Assembly: GCA_903933395.1 (NCBI GenBank) | Contig: CAIZKA010000486.1 | Location: 1-8,716, forward strand | Source of the DNA: an uncultured beta proteobacterium | GTDB taxonomy: Bacteria > Pseudomonadota > Gammaproteobacteria > Burkholderiales > Rhodocyclaceae | Direction: 5' to 3' | DNA length: 8,716 nucleotides | Shown: positions 1 to 7,266 of the stretch, in pieces | Layout: each line of letters starts with the position of its first letter | How positions within the stretch are numbered: the first letter of the stretch is position 1 | Translations under genes and position numbers: made by a program | The notes under the pieces: generated by a model | Told to the model about the DNA's origin: nothing | Database searches by the model: none | What the model saw: the letters and a program-made list of their open reading frames with translations, nothing else

Positions 1-767
1 GCTCGCTGGCCGAATCCGGCTTCGACCCGCTAGCGCGCACCTGCCGCTTCATGCTGACCGAAGAGGCCCACCACATGTTCGTCGGCGAATCCGGCGTCGG
101 CCGCGTGATCCAGCGTACCTGCGAAGTCATGAACCAGCTCAAGACCGACGACGTGGCGAAGATCCGCGCCCAGGGCGTGATCGACCTGCCGACCATCCAG
201 CGCTACCTCAACTTCCATTTCAGCGTGACCATGGACCTCTTCGGCGCCGACGTGTCTTCGAACGCCGCCACCTTCTACAACACCGGACTCAAGGGTCGCT
301 ACGAAGAGACCAAGCAGAACGACGACCACCTGCTGAACGACGCCGCCTACCCGGTGCTCGAAGTCGCCGACGGCAAGCTGCTCACGGTTCAGGCGCCCTA
401 CCTCAACGCACTCAACGAGCGCCTGCGCGACGACTACGTGACCGACGCCAAGGCGGGCATCGAACGCTGGAACAAGATCATCCAGAAGGCCGGCATCCCG
501 TTCGCGCTGACAGCGCCGCACAAGGCCTTCAACCGCAAGATCGGACCCTTGTCCGCGGCCAGGATCTCACCCGATGGCAAGGTGCTGTCGGAAGCCGAAT
601 GGACGCACCACCACCTTGCGTGGCTGCCCTCGGTCGAGGACCGCGCCTTCGTCAGTTCTCTCATGGGTCGCGTCGCCGAGCCGGGCAAGTACGCCAACTG
701 GATCGCGCCGCCGTCGCGCGGCATCAACAACCAGCCGGTGGATTTCGAGTACGTACGGTTCAACTAA
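1..767 (+). CDS. boxB: Benzoyl-CoA 2,3-epoxidase oxygenase component BoxB (3' part, 5' end outside window)
   Basis: Partial gene; the reading frame is open from base 3 to the TAA at 765-767, giving 254 residues. BoxB is the diiron oxygenase that, with electrons from BoxA, inserts one atom of O2 into the ring of benzoyl-CoA in the cytoplasm (box pathway). The sequence is recognised by its overall BoxB character, including the early TEEAHHMF stretch and the C-terminal stretch ending EYVRFN. The EEAHH motif at partial residues 20-24 supplies an E-x-x-H pair. If the complete protein is the usual roughly 473 residues, this falls where the last diiron ligand pair (about Glu240/His243) is expected. 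The earlier ligands lie outside the window. boxA follows on the same strand after 140 bases, so the two are probably co-transcribed. Identification is firm; the 5' truncation is only the window edge. Confidence 0.95.
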   Translation, partial: SLAESGFDPLARTCRFMLTEEAHHMFVGESGVGRVIQRTCEVMNQLKTDDVAKIRAQGVIDLPTIQRYLNFHFSVTMDLFGADVSSNAATFYNTGLKGRYEETKQNDDHLLNDAAYPVLEVADGKLLTVQAPYLNALNERLRDDYVTDAKAGIERWNKIIQKAGIPFALTAPHKAFNRKIGPLSAARISPDGKVLSEAEWTHHHLAWLPSVEDRAFVSSLMGRVAEPGKYANWIAPPSRGINNQPVDFEYVRFN

Positions 768-774
768 GCAGACT

Positions 775-841
775 CGTCATTCCGGGCTTGACCCGGAATC
801 CAGTGAGGCACCTCTGGATTCCGGCGTTCGCCGGAATGACG
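775..841. repeat. REP-like double palindrome between boxB and boxA
   Basis: Two arms, 775-803 and 814-841, are inverted copies that share CGTCATTCCGG at the outer ends and CTGGATTCCGG-type sequence inside, separated by about 10 bases. Each arm is also a small hairpin on its own (CCGGG-cttga-CCCGG in the left, CCGGC-gttc-GCCGG in the right). This motif is a familiar dispersed intergenic repeat in many proteobacterial genomes. It lies within the probable boxB-boxA transcript. There it could stabilise the upstream mRNA or reduce read-through; that role is inference. It lacks a T-run, so it is not a typical intrinsic terminator. Confidence 0.85.
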
Positions 842-907
842 GGACAGTGAGGTTCTGCATCCGGTTTCTGGGCTAGCATCCGCCCATTCGCCACAGAGGA
901 AACGACC

Positions 908-2149
908 ATGACCACGGCCACCACGATCATGCGCCAGCACCTGATCGACCCCGAGATCTGCATCCGCTGCAACACCTGCGAGGAAACCTGCCCGGTCGAC
1001 GCGATCAGCCACGACTCCCGCAACTACGTGGTCGATGCGGCCAAGTGCAAGCTCTGCTACAACTGCATCTCGCCCTGTCCGACCGGCGCCATCGACAGTT
1101 GGCGCAACATGCCGGCCGAGAAGGCCTACCCGCTGGCCGAGCAACTGCTGTGGGACTCCCTGCCCGGCCAGGTCGCCCTCGACGAAGCCGCGGAAGTCGG
1201 CGCCGGCGACACGGCAGCCGCGCTGCCCGACGATGTCGAGCGCATCGCCGCGGTGTCGACCGCGGGACAAGGAGGGGTCGCCCCTCCGCCGTGGTCCGCC
1301 GCCCATCCCTACGTCAACCTCTACGGCATCCACGCGCCGGCCGTGGCCACGGTCAGCGGCAACTTCCGCCTCACGGCCGAAGATGCGTCGAGCGACATCC
1401 GCCACATCGTGCTCGATTTCGGCAATGCTTCATTTCCGGTGCTCGAAGGCCAGACCATCGGCATCCTCGCGCCGGGCCTTGATGCGCACGGCAAGCCGCA
1501 TCACGTCCGCCTCTACTCGGTGGCCAGCCCGCGCGACGGCGAGCGTCCGCGCTACAACAACCTGTCGCTGACGGTAAAGCGGGTCACAGCCGATCATGAG
1601 GGCAATGCCGTGAGCGGCGTCGCCTCGAACTATCTCTGCGACCTGAAGAAGGGCGACAAGGTCAATGTCGTCGGTCCCTACGGCACCAGCTTCCTGATGC
1701 CCAACCACCCCGGCAGCAACCTGCTGATGATCTGCACCGGCACCGGTTCGGCGCCGATGCGGGCGATGACCGAACGGCGCCGCCGCAAATCCGCGCCGGC
1801 CGAAGACGGCAAGCTGATGCTGTTCTTCGGCGCCCGCACGGCCGCCGAGCTGCCCTATTTCGGCCCGCTGACCCGGCTGCCGAAGGAATTCATCGACATC
1901 AACCTGGCCTTCTCGCGCGTCCCCGGACAGCCGCGCCAGTACGTGCAGGACCTCATCCGTGGCCGCGCCGAAGATGTCGTGCGCCTGCTCAAGGACGAGA
2001 ACACCTATTTGTACCTGTGCGGCCTGAAGGGCATGGAAAAAGGCGTGGACGAAGCCTTCGCCGACATTTGCAGCCGCAACGGGCTGGACTGGAAAGCGGT
2101 CCAGGCGGGCTTGCTGCAACAGGGCCGCTACCACGTCGAGACCTATTGA
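908..2149 (+). CDS. boxA: Benzoyl-CoA 2,3-epoxidase reductase component BoxA (ferredoxin-NADPH reductase)
   Basis: Complete, 413 residues, close to the usual BoxA length. BoxA moves electrons from NADPH through FAD and two [4Fe-4S] clusters to BoxB. Residues 18-28 and 47-57 each carry CxxCxxCxxxCP, a bacterial-type 2x[4Fe-4S] ferredoxin. A flexible Ala/Gly/Pro-rich linker follows at about residues 85-135. Next comes a ferredoxin-NADP reductase fold with the FAD motif RLYS at 201-204, the nucleotide-binding GTGSAP at 278-283, and a C-terminal YLCGLKGME stretch. ATG 908 is preferred because AGAGGA lies at 895-900, seven bases upstream; an in-frame ATG at 929 has no better ribosome site. The linker DNA contains a copy of a repeat also found in two intergenic regions and a perfect 7-bp hairpin (see findings). 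boxB lies 140 bases upstream on the same strand. Confidence 0.96.
   Translation: MTTATTIMRQHLIDPEICIRCNTCEETCPVDAISHDSRNYVVDAAKCKLCYNCISPCPTGAIDSWRNMPAEKAYPLAEQLLWDSLPGQVALDEAAEVGAGDTAAALPDDVERIAAVSTAGQGGVAPPPWSAAHPYVNLYGIHAPAVATVSGNFRLTAEDASSDIRHIVLDFGNASFPVLEGQTIGILAPGLDAHGKPHHVRLYSVASPRDGERPRYNNLSLTVKRVTADHEGNAVSGVASNYLCDLKKGDKVNVVGPYGTSFLMPNHPGSNLLMICTGTGSAPMRAMTERRRRKSAPAEDGKLMLFFGARTAAELPYFGPLTRLPKEFIDINLAFSRVPGQPRQYVQDLIRGRAEDVVRLLKDENTYLYLCGLKGMEKGVDEAFADICSRNGLDWKAVQAGLLQQGRYHVETY
1195..1215. repeat. Short repeat copy inside the boxA linker
   Basis: This 21-base stretch differs at one position from 2185-2205, in the gap after boxA. The core GTCGGCGCCGGCG is shared with 7224-7236. 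Here it is read as EVGAGDTA (residues 96-103) in the linker between the ferredoxin and reductase domains of BoxA. The CGGCGCCG centre is self-complementary. The similarity may come from insertion of a dispersed element, or from GC-rich Gly/Ala codons by chance. Confidence 0.4.
1271..1287. repeat. Perfect hairpin within boxA
   Basis: GGAGGGG at 1271-1277 and CCCCTCC at 1281-1287 form a perfect 7-bp stem with a three-base TCG loop. It encodes GGVAP at the end of the BoxA interdomain linker. The stem is strong in RNA but has no T-run, and it lies in frame within the gene, so it is not called a terminator. It could slow ribosomes between the two domains; this is speculation. Confidence 0.6.
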
Positions 2150-2183
2150 ATCTACGCAGACATACAACCGGCGCGCGGCCCGA

Positions 2184-2206
2184 GAGTCGGCGCCGGCGAT
2201 ACGGCG
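2184..2206. repeat. Intergenic copy of a short GC-rich repeat, downstream of boxA
   Basis: The 23-base stretch beginning GAGTCGGCGCCGGCG matches 7222-7244 at 21 of 23 positions, and its last 21 bases match 1195-1215 at 20 of 21. Two of the three copies lie just past the 3' end of a coding region (boxA here, the LivF-type gene at the other), which suits a dispersed intergenic element. No longer flanking identity is visible. Confidence 0.6.
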
Positions 2207-2315
2207 ATGCCGCTTGAAAAGGCGGCGTAAATAGCCTCCGCACGGCCGATCGGTCGCATCCACCGCATTCACTTCACCGCCGCTCGCCAGGCATCAACCC
2301 GTGTTCAGGGTGCTA

Positions 2316-2335
2316 TGCAGAAACGCTTTTCTGCA
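2316..2335. promoter_or_regulatory. Perfect 8-bp inverted repeat bounded by TGCA (possible operator or hairpin)
   Basis: TGCAGAAA at 2316-2323 and TTTCTGCA at 2328-2335 are exact reverse complements separated by CGCT. It is more AT-rich than its surroundings, as operators often are. BoxR and BzdR, regulators of benzoate genes in Azoarcus, bind TGCA-N6-TGCA; here the two TGCA blocks are 12 bases apart, so a direct match is not claimed. It could be a binding site for another dimeric regulator or an RNA hairpin. Confidence 0.4.
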
Positions 2336-2466
2336 AAACGTGACACGACCGGACCAAAATCGGCGATTGACCGCTACACCCGGCGTCAGGCACACTGCTC
2401 ACGCGCATGACAGTGGAAGTCACCCGCCGATGATGAAACACGCAAAAACGAAGTTTCAGTGGAGGC

Positions 2467-2489
2467 TAACGCCGGCATCATCGGCGTTA
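2467..2489. repeat. Inverted repeat with 7-base loop
   Basis: TAACGCCG at 2467-2474 and CGGCGTTA at 2482-2489 pair perfectly around a seven-base loop. Allowing one bulged A at 2490, the flanking GC pairs extend the stem. The right end GTTAAGC fits the integron core-site pattern GTTRRRY, but the element is far too short for an attC site. Confidence 0.6.
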
Positions 2490-2552
2490 AGCGAAGCGGC
2501 CGTAGCTAAAGGCGAATTGAAGACCCGCCCCTCCCATCCGCTGCGCGGCCCA

Positions 2553-2576
2553 CGGCTGGCTTTGCACAGCCAGCCG
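2553..2576. repeat. Nine-bp perfect hairpin
   Basis: CGGCTGGCT at 2553-2561 and AGCCAGCCG at 2568-2576 pair fully around a TTGCAC loop. No T-run follows, so it is not a standard terminator. It is the first of three tightly spaced palindromes ahead of the kinase gene. Confidence 0.7.
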
Positions 2577-2586
2577 GCTGCGGCGG

Positions 2587-2604
2587 CGCGACGCATGCGT
2601 CGCG
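2587..2604. repeat. Perfect 18-bp palindrome
   Basis: CGCGACGCA at 2587-2595 is followed immediately by its exact reverse complement TGCGTCGCG at 2596-2604. With no spacer, it resembles a dimer-binding site or the tip of a dispersed repeat more than a stable RNA hairpin. It lies 11 bases right of the preceding hairpin. Confidence 0.6.
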
Positions 2605-2611
2605 AATTCCC

Positions 2612-2634
2612 GCCTCGCCCCCTCACGGGGAGGC
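2612..2634. repeat. Imperfect hairpin with CCCC/GGGG core
   Basis: CCCC at 2619-2622 pairs with GGGG at 2627-2630 around TCAC, and GCCT at 2612-2615 pairs with AGGC at 2631-2634 across a three-base bulge. The following TTCTGG is a poor T-run. It could weakly terminate leftover transcription from the box operon, or be part of a composite intergenic repeat. Confidence 0.45.
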
Positions 2635-2740
2635 TTCTGGTTAGCTCGCTTTGCTCGACTATCACAGGTCGCTCCGAACGAGGTATTTCACGTTGATTAG
2701 CCGCTTGGATTTTCTGCCCGCCACGAGGAGCCCTTGGTAA

Positions 2741-4024
<1,284 letters not shown>

Positions 4025-4033
4025 GCCCGCGCC

Positions 4034-4897
4034 TTAGCTGATTTTTGCGTCGAGGAAGGCCTTGATCTCGAGGAACTTCTCTTCCTCGCGCTTGACGAAC
4101 TCGACGGTGCAATCGTCCAGACCCGCCAGCATGAAGCCCTCCTTCGATTCCGGCAGGACGATGGTGATGTAGCCCGCCAGCAAGGCGCTGGCCGGCTTGA
4201 ACTGGATCGAGGCGATCGTGTCGATTGGGATGTTCTTGTCGCCCTTGATGCCTTCCAGCAGGTCACCCTTGAGGCTATGCAGCAGCACCTTCATGCCCAT
4301 CTTGCGCTTGATCACGACCTCCTTGTCATACACCTCGAGGCGATCGCCGGTTTTCGACTCGGCCCTGATCAGGACCCCCGGTGTGGTGGCATAGCCCATC
4401 TTGCAGGAAGGGCACCTGTCTTCCGCCACTTTGACATCCTTGGGCAATCGCTTGTAGCCGCAGTGCGGGCATTCGCCTGCCACCATGGAGCCGCTGGCGA
4501 CGGGCGGTGCCACGGATCGCTTCGTCTGGGGCGCCTGTGCCGGTTTGGCTGCATCCGGCGCCGGTGCCTTGGCCTTCCCCGGCGCAGCGCCGGCATCACC
4601 GCGCTTGGCATCTTCCTCGACGAAACGAAGCTGACAGCTACCGACCGAAATCAGGTCCTCGTCGCTCAGCAGCAGCCTGGTGATTTTCCTGTCGTGCACG
4701 AAAGTGCCATTTGCGCTGCCAAGGTCTTCGATGACATAGAGATCGCCACAACGCGTGATTACCGCATGCTCCTTGTCGACATTGACATTTTCGAGCGGGA
4801 TCTCATTGGACGCCTTGCTCCCGATGACCATCCGGTCCTTGATGACCGGGAATTCCCCGAGCACCTGACCATTCGTGTTAACAACCAGCTTCGGCAT
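4034..4897 (-). CDS. FHA domain / zinc ribbon / bacterial PH-like domain protein
   Basis: Complete, 287 residues, cytoplasmic, no membrane segment. Residues 1-93 form a forkhead-associated domain (IGSKASNE 25-32, His44, DLGSANGTFV 58-67). A Pro/Ala/Lys linker spans 97-140. A zinc ribbon with CPHC 143-146 and CPSC 162-165 follows. Residues about 174-286 resemble the DUF4429/YokE-like bacterial PH fold: a KNIPIDTIASIQF strand, a GYITIVLP strand, and a final helix REEEKFLEIKAFLDAKI. FHA domains bind phosphothreonine, but two usual contacts are changed: the Arg of the G-R pair is Ser27, and the Ser of S-R-x-H is Asp41. Binding may be weak, altered or lost. ATG 4897 is preceded on the coding strand by GAGGGAAG. 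It converges on the kinase gene with a nine-base gap and is divergent from the phytochelatin synthase gene. The DUF4429-like call is from memory of the family and is less certain than the FHA call. Confidence 0.88.
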   Translation of the reverse strand: MPKLVVNTNGQVLGEFPVIKDRMVIGSKASNEIPLENVNVDKEHAVITRCGDLYVIEDLGSANGTFVHDRKITRLLLSDEDLISVGSCQLRFVEEDAKRGDAGAAPGKAKAPAPDAAKPAQAPQTKRSVAPPVASGSMVAGECPHCGYKRLPKDVKVAEDRCPSCKMGYATTPGVLIRAESKTGDRLEVYDKEVVIKRKMGMKVLLHSLKGDLLEGIKGDKNIPIDTIASIQFKPASALLAGYITIVLPESKEGFMLAGLDDCTVEFVKREEEKFLEIKAFLDAKIS

Positions 4898-5067
4898 GTC
4901 GCTTCCCTCGAGAATTTGGATTCCCTATGGTGCAAGCATAGCGCAAGGACCGGCAATGCGGAGATGCACCGAGAGATCGGGCACTTGCCAAGCGCTCCAG
5001 CCCGGACCGTCGCCGCTCCAACTGATATAGTTTCCGGCTTTCGGGTTCAAAGAGAGTGGGCATTGCC
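4898..5067. promoter_or_regulatory. Divergent promoter region between the FHA and phytochelatin synthase genes
   Basis: About 170 bases separate the two divergent starts, so at least one promoter for each direction should lie here. TATAGT at 5026-5031 is a five-of-six match to a -10 box and sits about 37 bases before the plus-strand ATG, but no good -35 hexamer lies 17 bases upstream. On the minus strand no convincing pair was found. No operator or metal-regulator palindrome was recognised. Confidence 0.35.
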
Positions 5068-5868
5068 ATGGGTCTGATTGCTCGCATTGCGCTGTCGTGT
5101 TTGCTGCTGGGCTTGCATCTGCCGCCGGCTCTTGCCCTCGACGGCACTGCGCCGAACGCGGATTCCGGTCTTGTGGCCTTCTCCTCGGAAGAGGGACTTG
5201 CGCGCCTCTCGCGATCGTCTGCCAGGGCGGACTTCCCCGATCTGGCCAATCAGTTCGAGGCCCAGTCCAACGGGGCCTTCTGCGGGCCGACATCCGCTGC
5301 CATCGTGCTCAATGCGAGCCTCAATCGCAAAGCGACGCTGCCCCGCGACCGCAGCCGCTTGCGCGCCGAGGACCTGACCTTCCTCCCCGGGGGAGCCGAT
5401 CTCAGCCTTCCGCGCTTTACGCAGGACAACGTGATTGAAAAGGGCCGCAAGACCCGGGCCCAGGTACTGGGCGAACCGTTGCCGATCAACGGAAAAGAGA
5501 TCAAGGACTTCGGCTACCAGATCCGGCAGCTCGACGAGATGCTGCGGGCGAACGGGCTTGTCACGAAGCTGGTCGTTGTCGATGACAACAAGTCCATAAC
5601 CGACATCAGGAGCGATCTGGTCGAAAACCTCCGGCGCCCGAACGACTACGTGATCGTCGGCTACAAGCGTTCGGCGGTCGGACAAGCGGGCGGCGGCCAT
5701 ATCTCACCCGTCGCCGCCTATGACGAAGCTTCCGATTCCTTCCTCATCCTCGACGTCAATCCGGCCAATGCCGGCTGGGTCTGGATGTCCGCCGCCACCC
5801 TGGTCAAGGGCATGCGCACGTTTGATACGGTCGAGAATCGCGGCTACATACTCGTCGGCGCTCCTTGA
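5068..5868 (+). CDS. Exported phytochelatin synthase-family gamma-glutamylcysteine transpeptidase/peptidase
   Basis: Complete, 266 residues from ATG 5068. Phytochelatin synthases are papain-like enzymes that cleave Gly from glutathione and, in plants, transfer gamma-Glu-Cys to a second glutathione; short bacterial members mostly act as glutathione peptidases. The triad is clear: Cys72 in FCGPTS, His211 in GGGHISPV and Asp229 in LDVN. Gln66 lies six residues before the Cys, and the His-Asp spacing of 18 equals that of plant and Nostoc enzymes. The Cys-His distance of 139 is longer than in those (about 106 and 113), so there is an insertion. Residues 1-23 look like a Sec signal peptide (R6, hydrophobic 7-18, ALA before the cut), so it is probably periplasmic. 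A GTG at 5056 would add four residues ahead of the signal; ATG 5068 fits the signal peptide better. A strong terminator follows the gene. Confidence 0.9.
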   Translation: MGLIARIALSCLLLGLHLPPALALDGTAPNADSGLVAFSSEEGLARLSRSSARADFPDLANQFEAQSNGAFCGPTSAAIVLNASLNRKATLPRDRSRLRAEDLTFLPGGADLSLPRFTQDNVIEKGRKTRAQVLGEPLPINGKEIKDFGYQIRQLDEMLRANGLVTKLVVVDDNKSITDIRSDLVENLRRPNDYVIVGYKRSAVGQAGGGHISPVAAYDEASDSFLILDVNPANAGWVWMSAATLVKGMRTFDTVENRGYILVGAP

Positions 5869-5919
5869 TCGCTGGCATTTGCATGGCCGGACCGATAACT
5901 GCCGCGGTCATCACAAAAG

Positions 5920-5946
5920 AAAAAGCCCGCACGCTGCGGGCTTTTT
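5920..5946. terminator. Bidirectional intrinsic terminator
   Basis: AAAAAGCCCGCA at 5920-5931 and TGCGGGCTTTTT at 5935-5946 are exact reverse complements around a CGC loop. The 7-bp GC stem is flanked by A5 and T5, so it reads as a terminator on both strands. It lies 51 bases after the phytochelatin synthase stop and 16 bases past the stop of the convergent substrate-binding protein gene, ending both transcripts. Confidence 0.95.
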
Positions 5947-5962
5947 CCTGATCCGGGGTAGC

Positions 5963-7114
5963 TTAGTTCACCAGCGACCAGTCCCCGTTCTTGATTTCCA
6001 GCATGCGGAAGGCCGACAGGTCCAGGCCCATGTGATCCGTGGGCGACATATTGACCTTGCCGCCGGTGCCGATGTAGCCCTTGGTGGCTTCTATCGCATC
6101 GCGAACCTTGGCCTTGTCGGTGGATTTGGCGCGCTTGAAGGCATCGACGGCGATCATCAGTCCGTCGTAGGCATGACCGCCGAAGGTCGATACGTCTTCC
6201 TTGTAGCGGCCGACATAGTCCTGCGTGTAGTGCACCGTGACCGCCTTCTGCGGATCGTTCTGCGGCAGGCGGCCGGCGACCAGCAGTGCCGCCGCCGGCA
6301 GGCGCACACCTTCGGCCGCGCCGGCGGAAAGCTTGATGAACTCTTCCGAGGCGACGCCATGCGCGTGGTACAGCGGCAGGGTGATGCCGAGCTGTTTGTA
6401 GTTCTTGTTGACCAGCGCCGGGCCCTGCCCCAAGCCGATGACGAACACCGCCTGGACGCCGGCAGAATTCTTGATCTTGGTGAGCTGCGGCGTCATGTCG
6501 GTGTCCTTGGGACCGTAGGTTTCATTGGCCACCAGGGTGATACCCATCTTGCCGGCCATGGCCTCGGTCTCCTTCTTGCCCGAGGCGCCGAAACCGCTGG
6601 TTTCGGTAAACAGCGCGACCTTGGTCAGGCCGCGCTTCTTCATGTCTTCGAAGACCTTCTCGGCGGCCATGCGGTCGGTGTGCGGCGTCTTGAAGATCCA
6701 TTTCTTGACGGGCTCGACGATCACCACGGCGCCGGCCAGCGAAATGAAGGGGATTTCGGCCTTCTCGACCAGCGGCGCCATGGACATGGTCGAACCGGTG
6801 GTGGTGCCGCCGACGATGAGATCCACCTTGTCGTCGTCGATCAGGCGCTTGGCGAAGCCATTGGCCTTGCCGGCATCGCTGCCGTCGTCGTAATGCACCA
6901 GTTGCAGCTGACGCCCGAGGACACCGCCTTCCTTGTTGATCTTCTCGATGTAGAGCTGCAGGGTTTTCAGTTCCGGATCGCCGAGAAATGCGGCGGGACC
7001 CGTGACCGACAGCACTGAACCGATCTTGATCGGGTCGGCGGCAAAGGCCGACAGACTGGCGCCGACTGCGATCGCAGCGGCGGTGACTAGCTTGACGAAC
7101 GAATGTGTGGCCAC
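5963..7114 (-). CDS. Periplasmic substrate-binding protein of a branched-chain/aromatic-acid (HAAT) ABC importer
   Basis: Complete, 383 residues, usual for the Leu/Ile/Val-type periplasmic binding family (Peripla_BP_6). A Sec signal peptide covers residues 1-25 (Lys8, then an Ala-rich core, cut after AFA). The mature protein starts DPIKIGSVLSVTGPAAFLGDP, the usual first strand and ligand loop; later family features include NKEGGVLGRQL and the ETSGFGASG stretch. The start is GTG at 7114, set by AAGGAGG eight bases upstream on the coding strand. It follows the LivF-type gene on the same strand after 152 bases and is ended by the shared terminator. Beside box genes, benzoate or a hydroxylated or amino-substituted benzoate is a plausible ligand, but the sequence cannot distinguish this from a branched-chain amino acid. 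Confidence 0.93.
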   Translation of the reverse strand: MATHSFVKLVTAAAIAVGASLSAFAADPIKIGSVLSVTGPAAFLGDPELKTLQLYIEKINKEGGVLGRQLQLVHYDDGSDAGKANGFAKRLIDDDKVDLIVGGTTTGSTMSMAPLVEKAEIPFISLAGAVVIVEPVKKWIFKTPHTDRMAAEKVFEDMKKRGLTKVALFTETSGFGASGKKETEAMAGKMGITLVANETYGPKDTDMTPQLTKIKNSAGVQAVFVIGLGQGPALVNKNYKQLGITLPLYHAHGVASEEFIKLSAGAAEGVRLPAAALLVAGRLPQNDPQKAVTVHYTQDYVGRYKEDVSTFGGHAYDGLMIAVDAFKRAKSTDKAKVRDAIEATKGYIGTGGKVNMSPTDHMGLDLSAFRMLEIKNGDWSLVN

Positions 7115-7221
7115 GTTTGTTTCCTCCTTGTGTTTTTGAAAGACTATTGCTGCTACAGGGTGATTCTAATGAACATTTCCCGGCCTGCTGCCGATCCCGC
7201 GAAATTCTACTGCCCAGCCAG

Positions 7222-7244
7222 GAGTCGGCGCCGGCGCTACGGTG
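7222..7244. repeat. Intergenic copy of the short GC-rich repeat, downstream of the LivF-type gene
   Basis: Beginning GAGTCGGCGCCGGCG, this matches 2184-2206 at 21 of 23 positions (differences at the base after the core and near the end). It lies in the 152-base gap between the LivF-type gene and the substrate-binding protein gene, reversed relative to their transcription. GGCGCC and GGTGCC within it can pair with one G-U. No clear terminator or promoter was seen in the rest of the gap, apart from the strong ribosome site next to 7114. Confidence 0.6.
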
Positions 7245-7266
7245 CCCTCCGTCATGGGTTTAACGC

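Larger units (their letters stand above)
2150..2740. other. Gene-free, hairpin-rich interval between boxA and the kinase gene
   Basis: About 590 bases with no convincing gene. An open frame at 2301-2696 has no ribosome site, low-complexity Arg/Pro/Ser composition and no recognisable domain, and is rejected. The interval holds one copy of the short dispersed repeat near its left end and five inverted repeats listed separately (2316-2335, 2467-2489, 2553-2576, 2587-2604, 2612-2634). The last three are packed into about 80 bases. An imperfect stem of GCCGC and GCGGC around 2209-2227 follows boxA but lacks a T-run. No confident -35/-10 pair was found for the kinase gene, although its promoter should lie here. 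Confidence 0.7.

Noticed and set aside
2316..2335. Direct BoxR/BzdR operator
   Set aside because: The known site is TGCA-N6-TGCA; the spacing here is 12, so only a possible operator of unknown regulator is claimed.
2467..2490. Possible integron attC site (ends resemble GCTAAC and GTTAAGC)
   Set aside because: Only about 25 bases long, whereas attC sites are usually over 55; no integrase gene, cassette array or paired inner boxes are visible.
2301..2696. 131-residue open frame in the boxA-kinase gap
   Set aside because: No ribosome site, no recognisable domain, Arg/Pro/Ser-rich translation and overlap with several palindromes; best explained as chance in GC-rich DNA.
5098..5103. Lipoprotein signal (Cys11) in the phytochelatin synthase N-terminus
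   Set aside because: The residues before Cys11 (A-L-S) do not fit the lipobox, and the hydrophobic stretch continues past the Cys to an ALA-type cut site.
5720..7018. Long plus-strand open frame spanning the terminator and opposite the binding-protein gene
   Set aside because: It crosses the strong terminator and overlaps the 3' end of the phytochelatin synthase gene in another frame; no domain is recognisable.
7163..7168. TAGAAT (minus strand) as -10 box for the binding-protein gene
   Set aside because: No acceptable -35 hexamer lies at 16-18 bases; single hexamers of this quality are common by chance.
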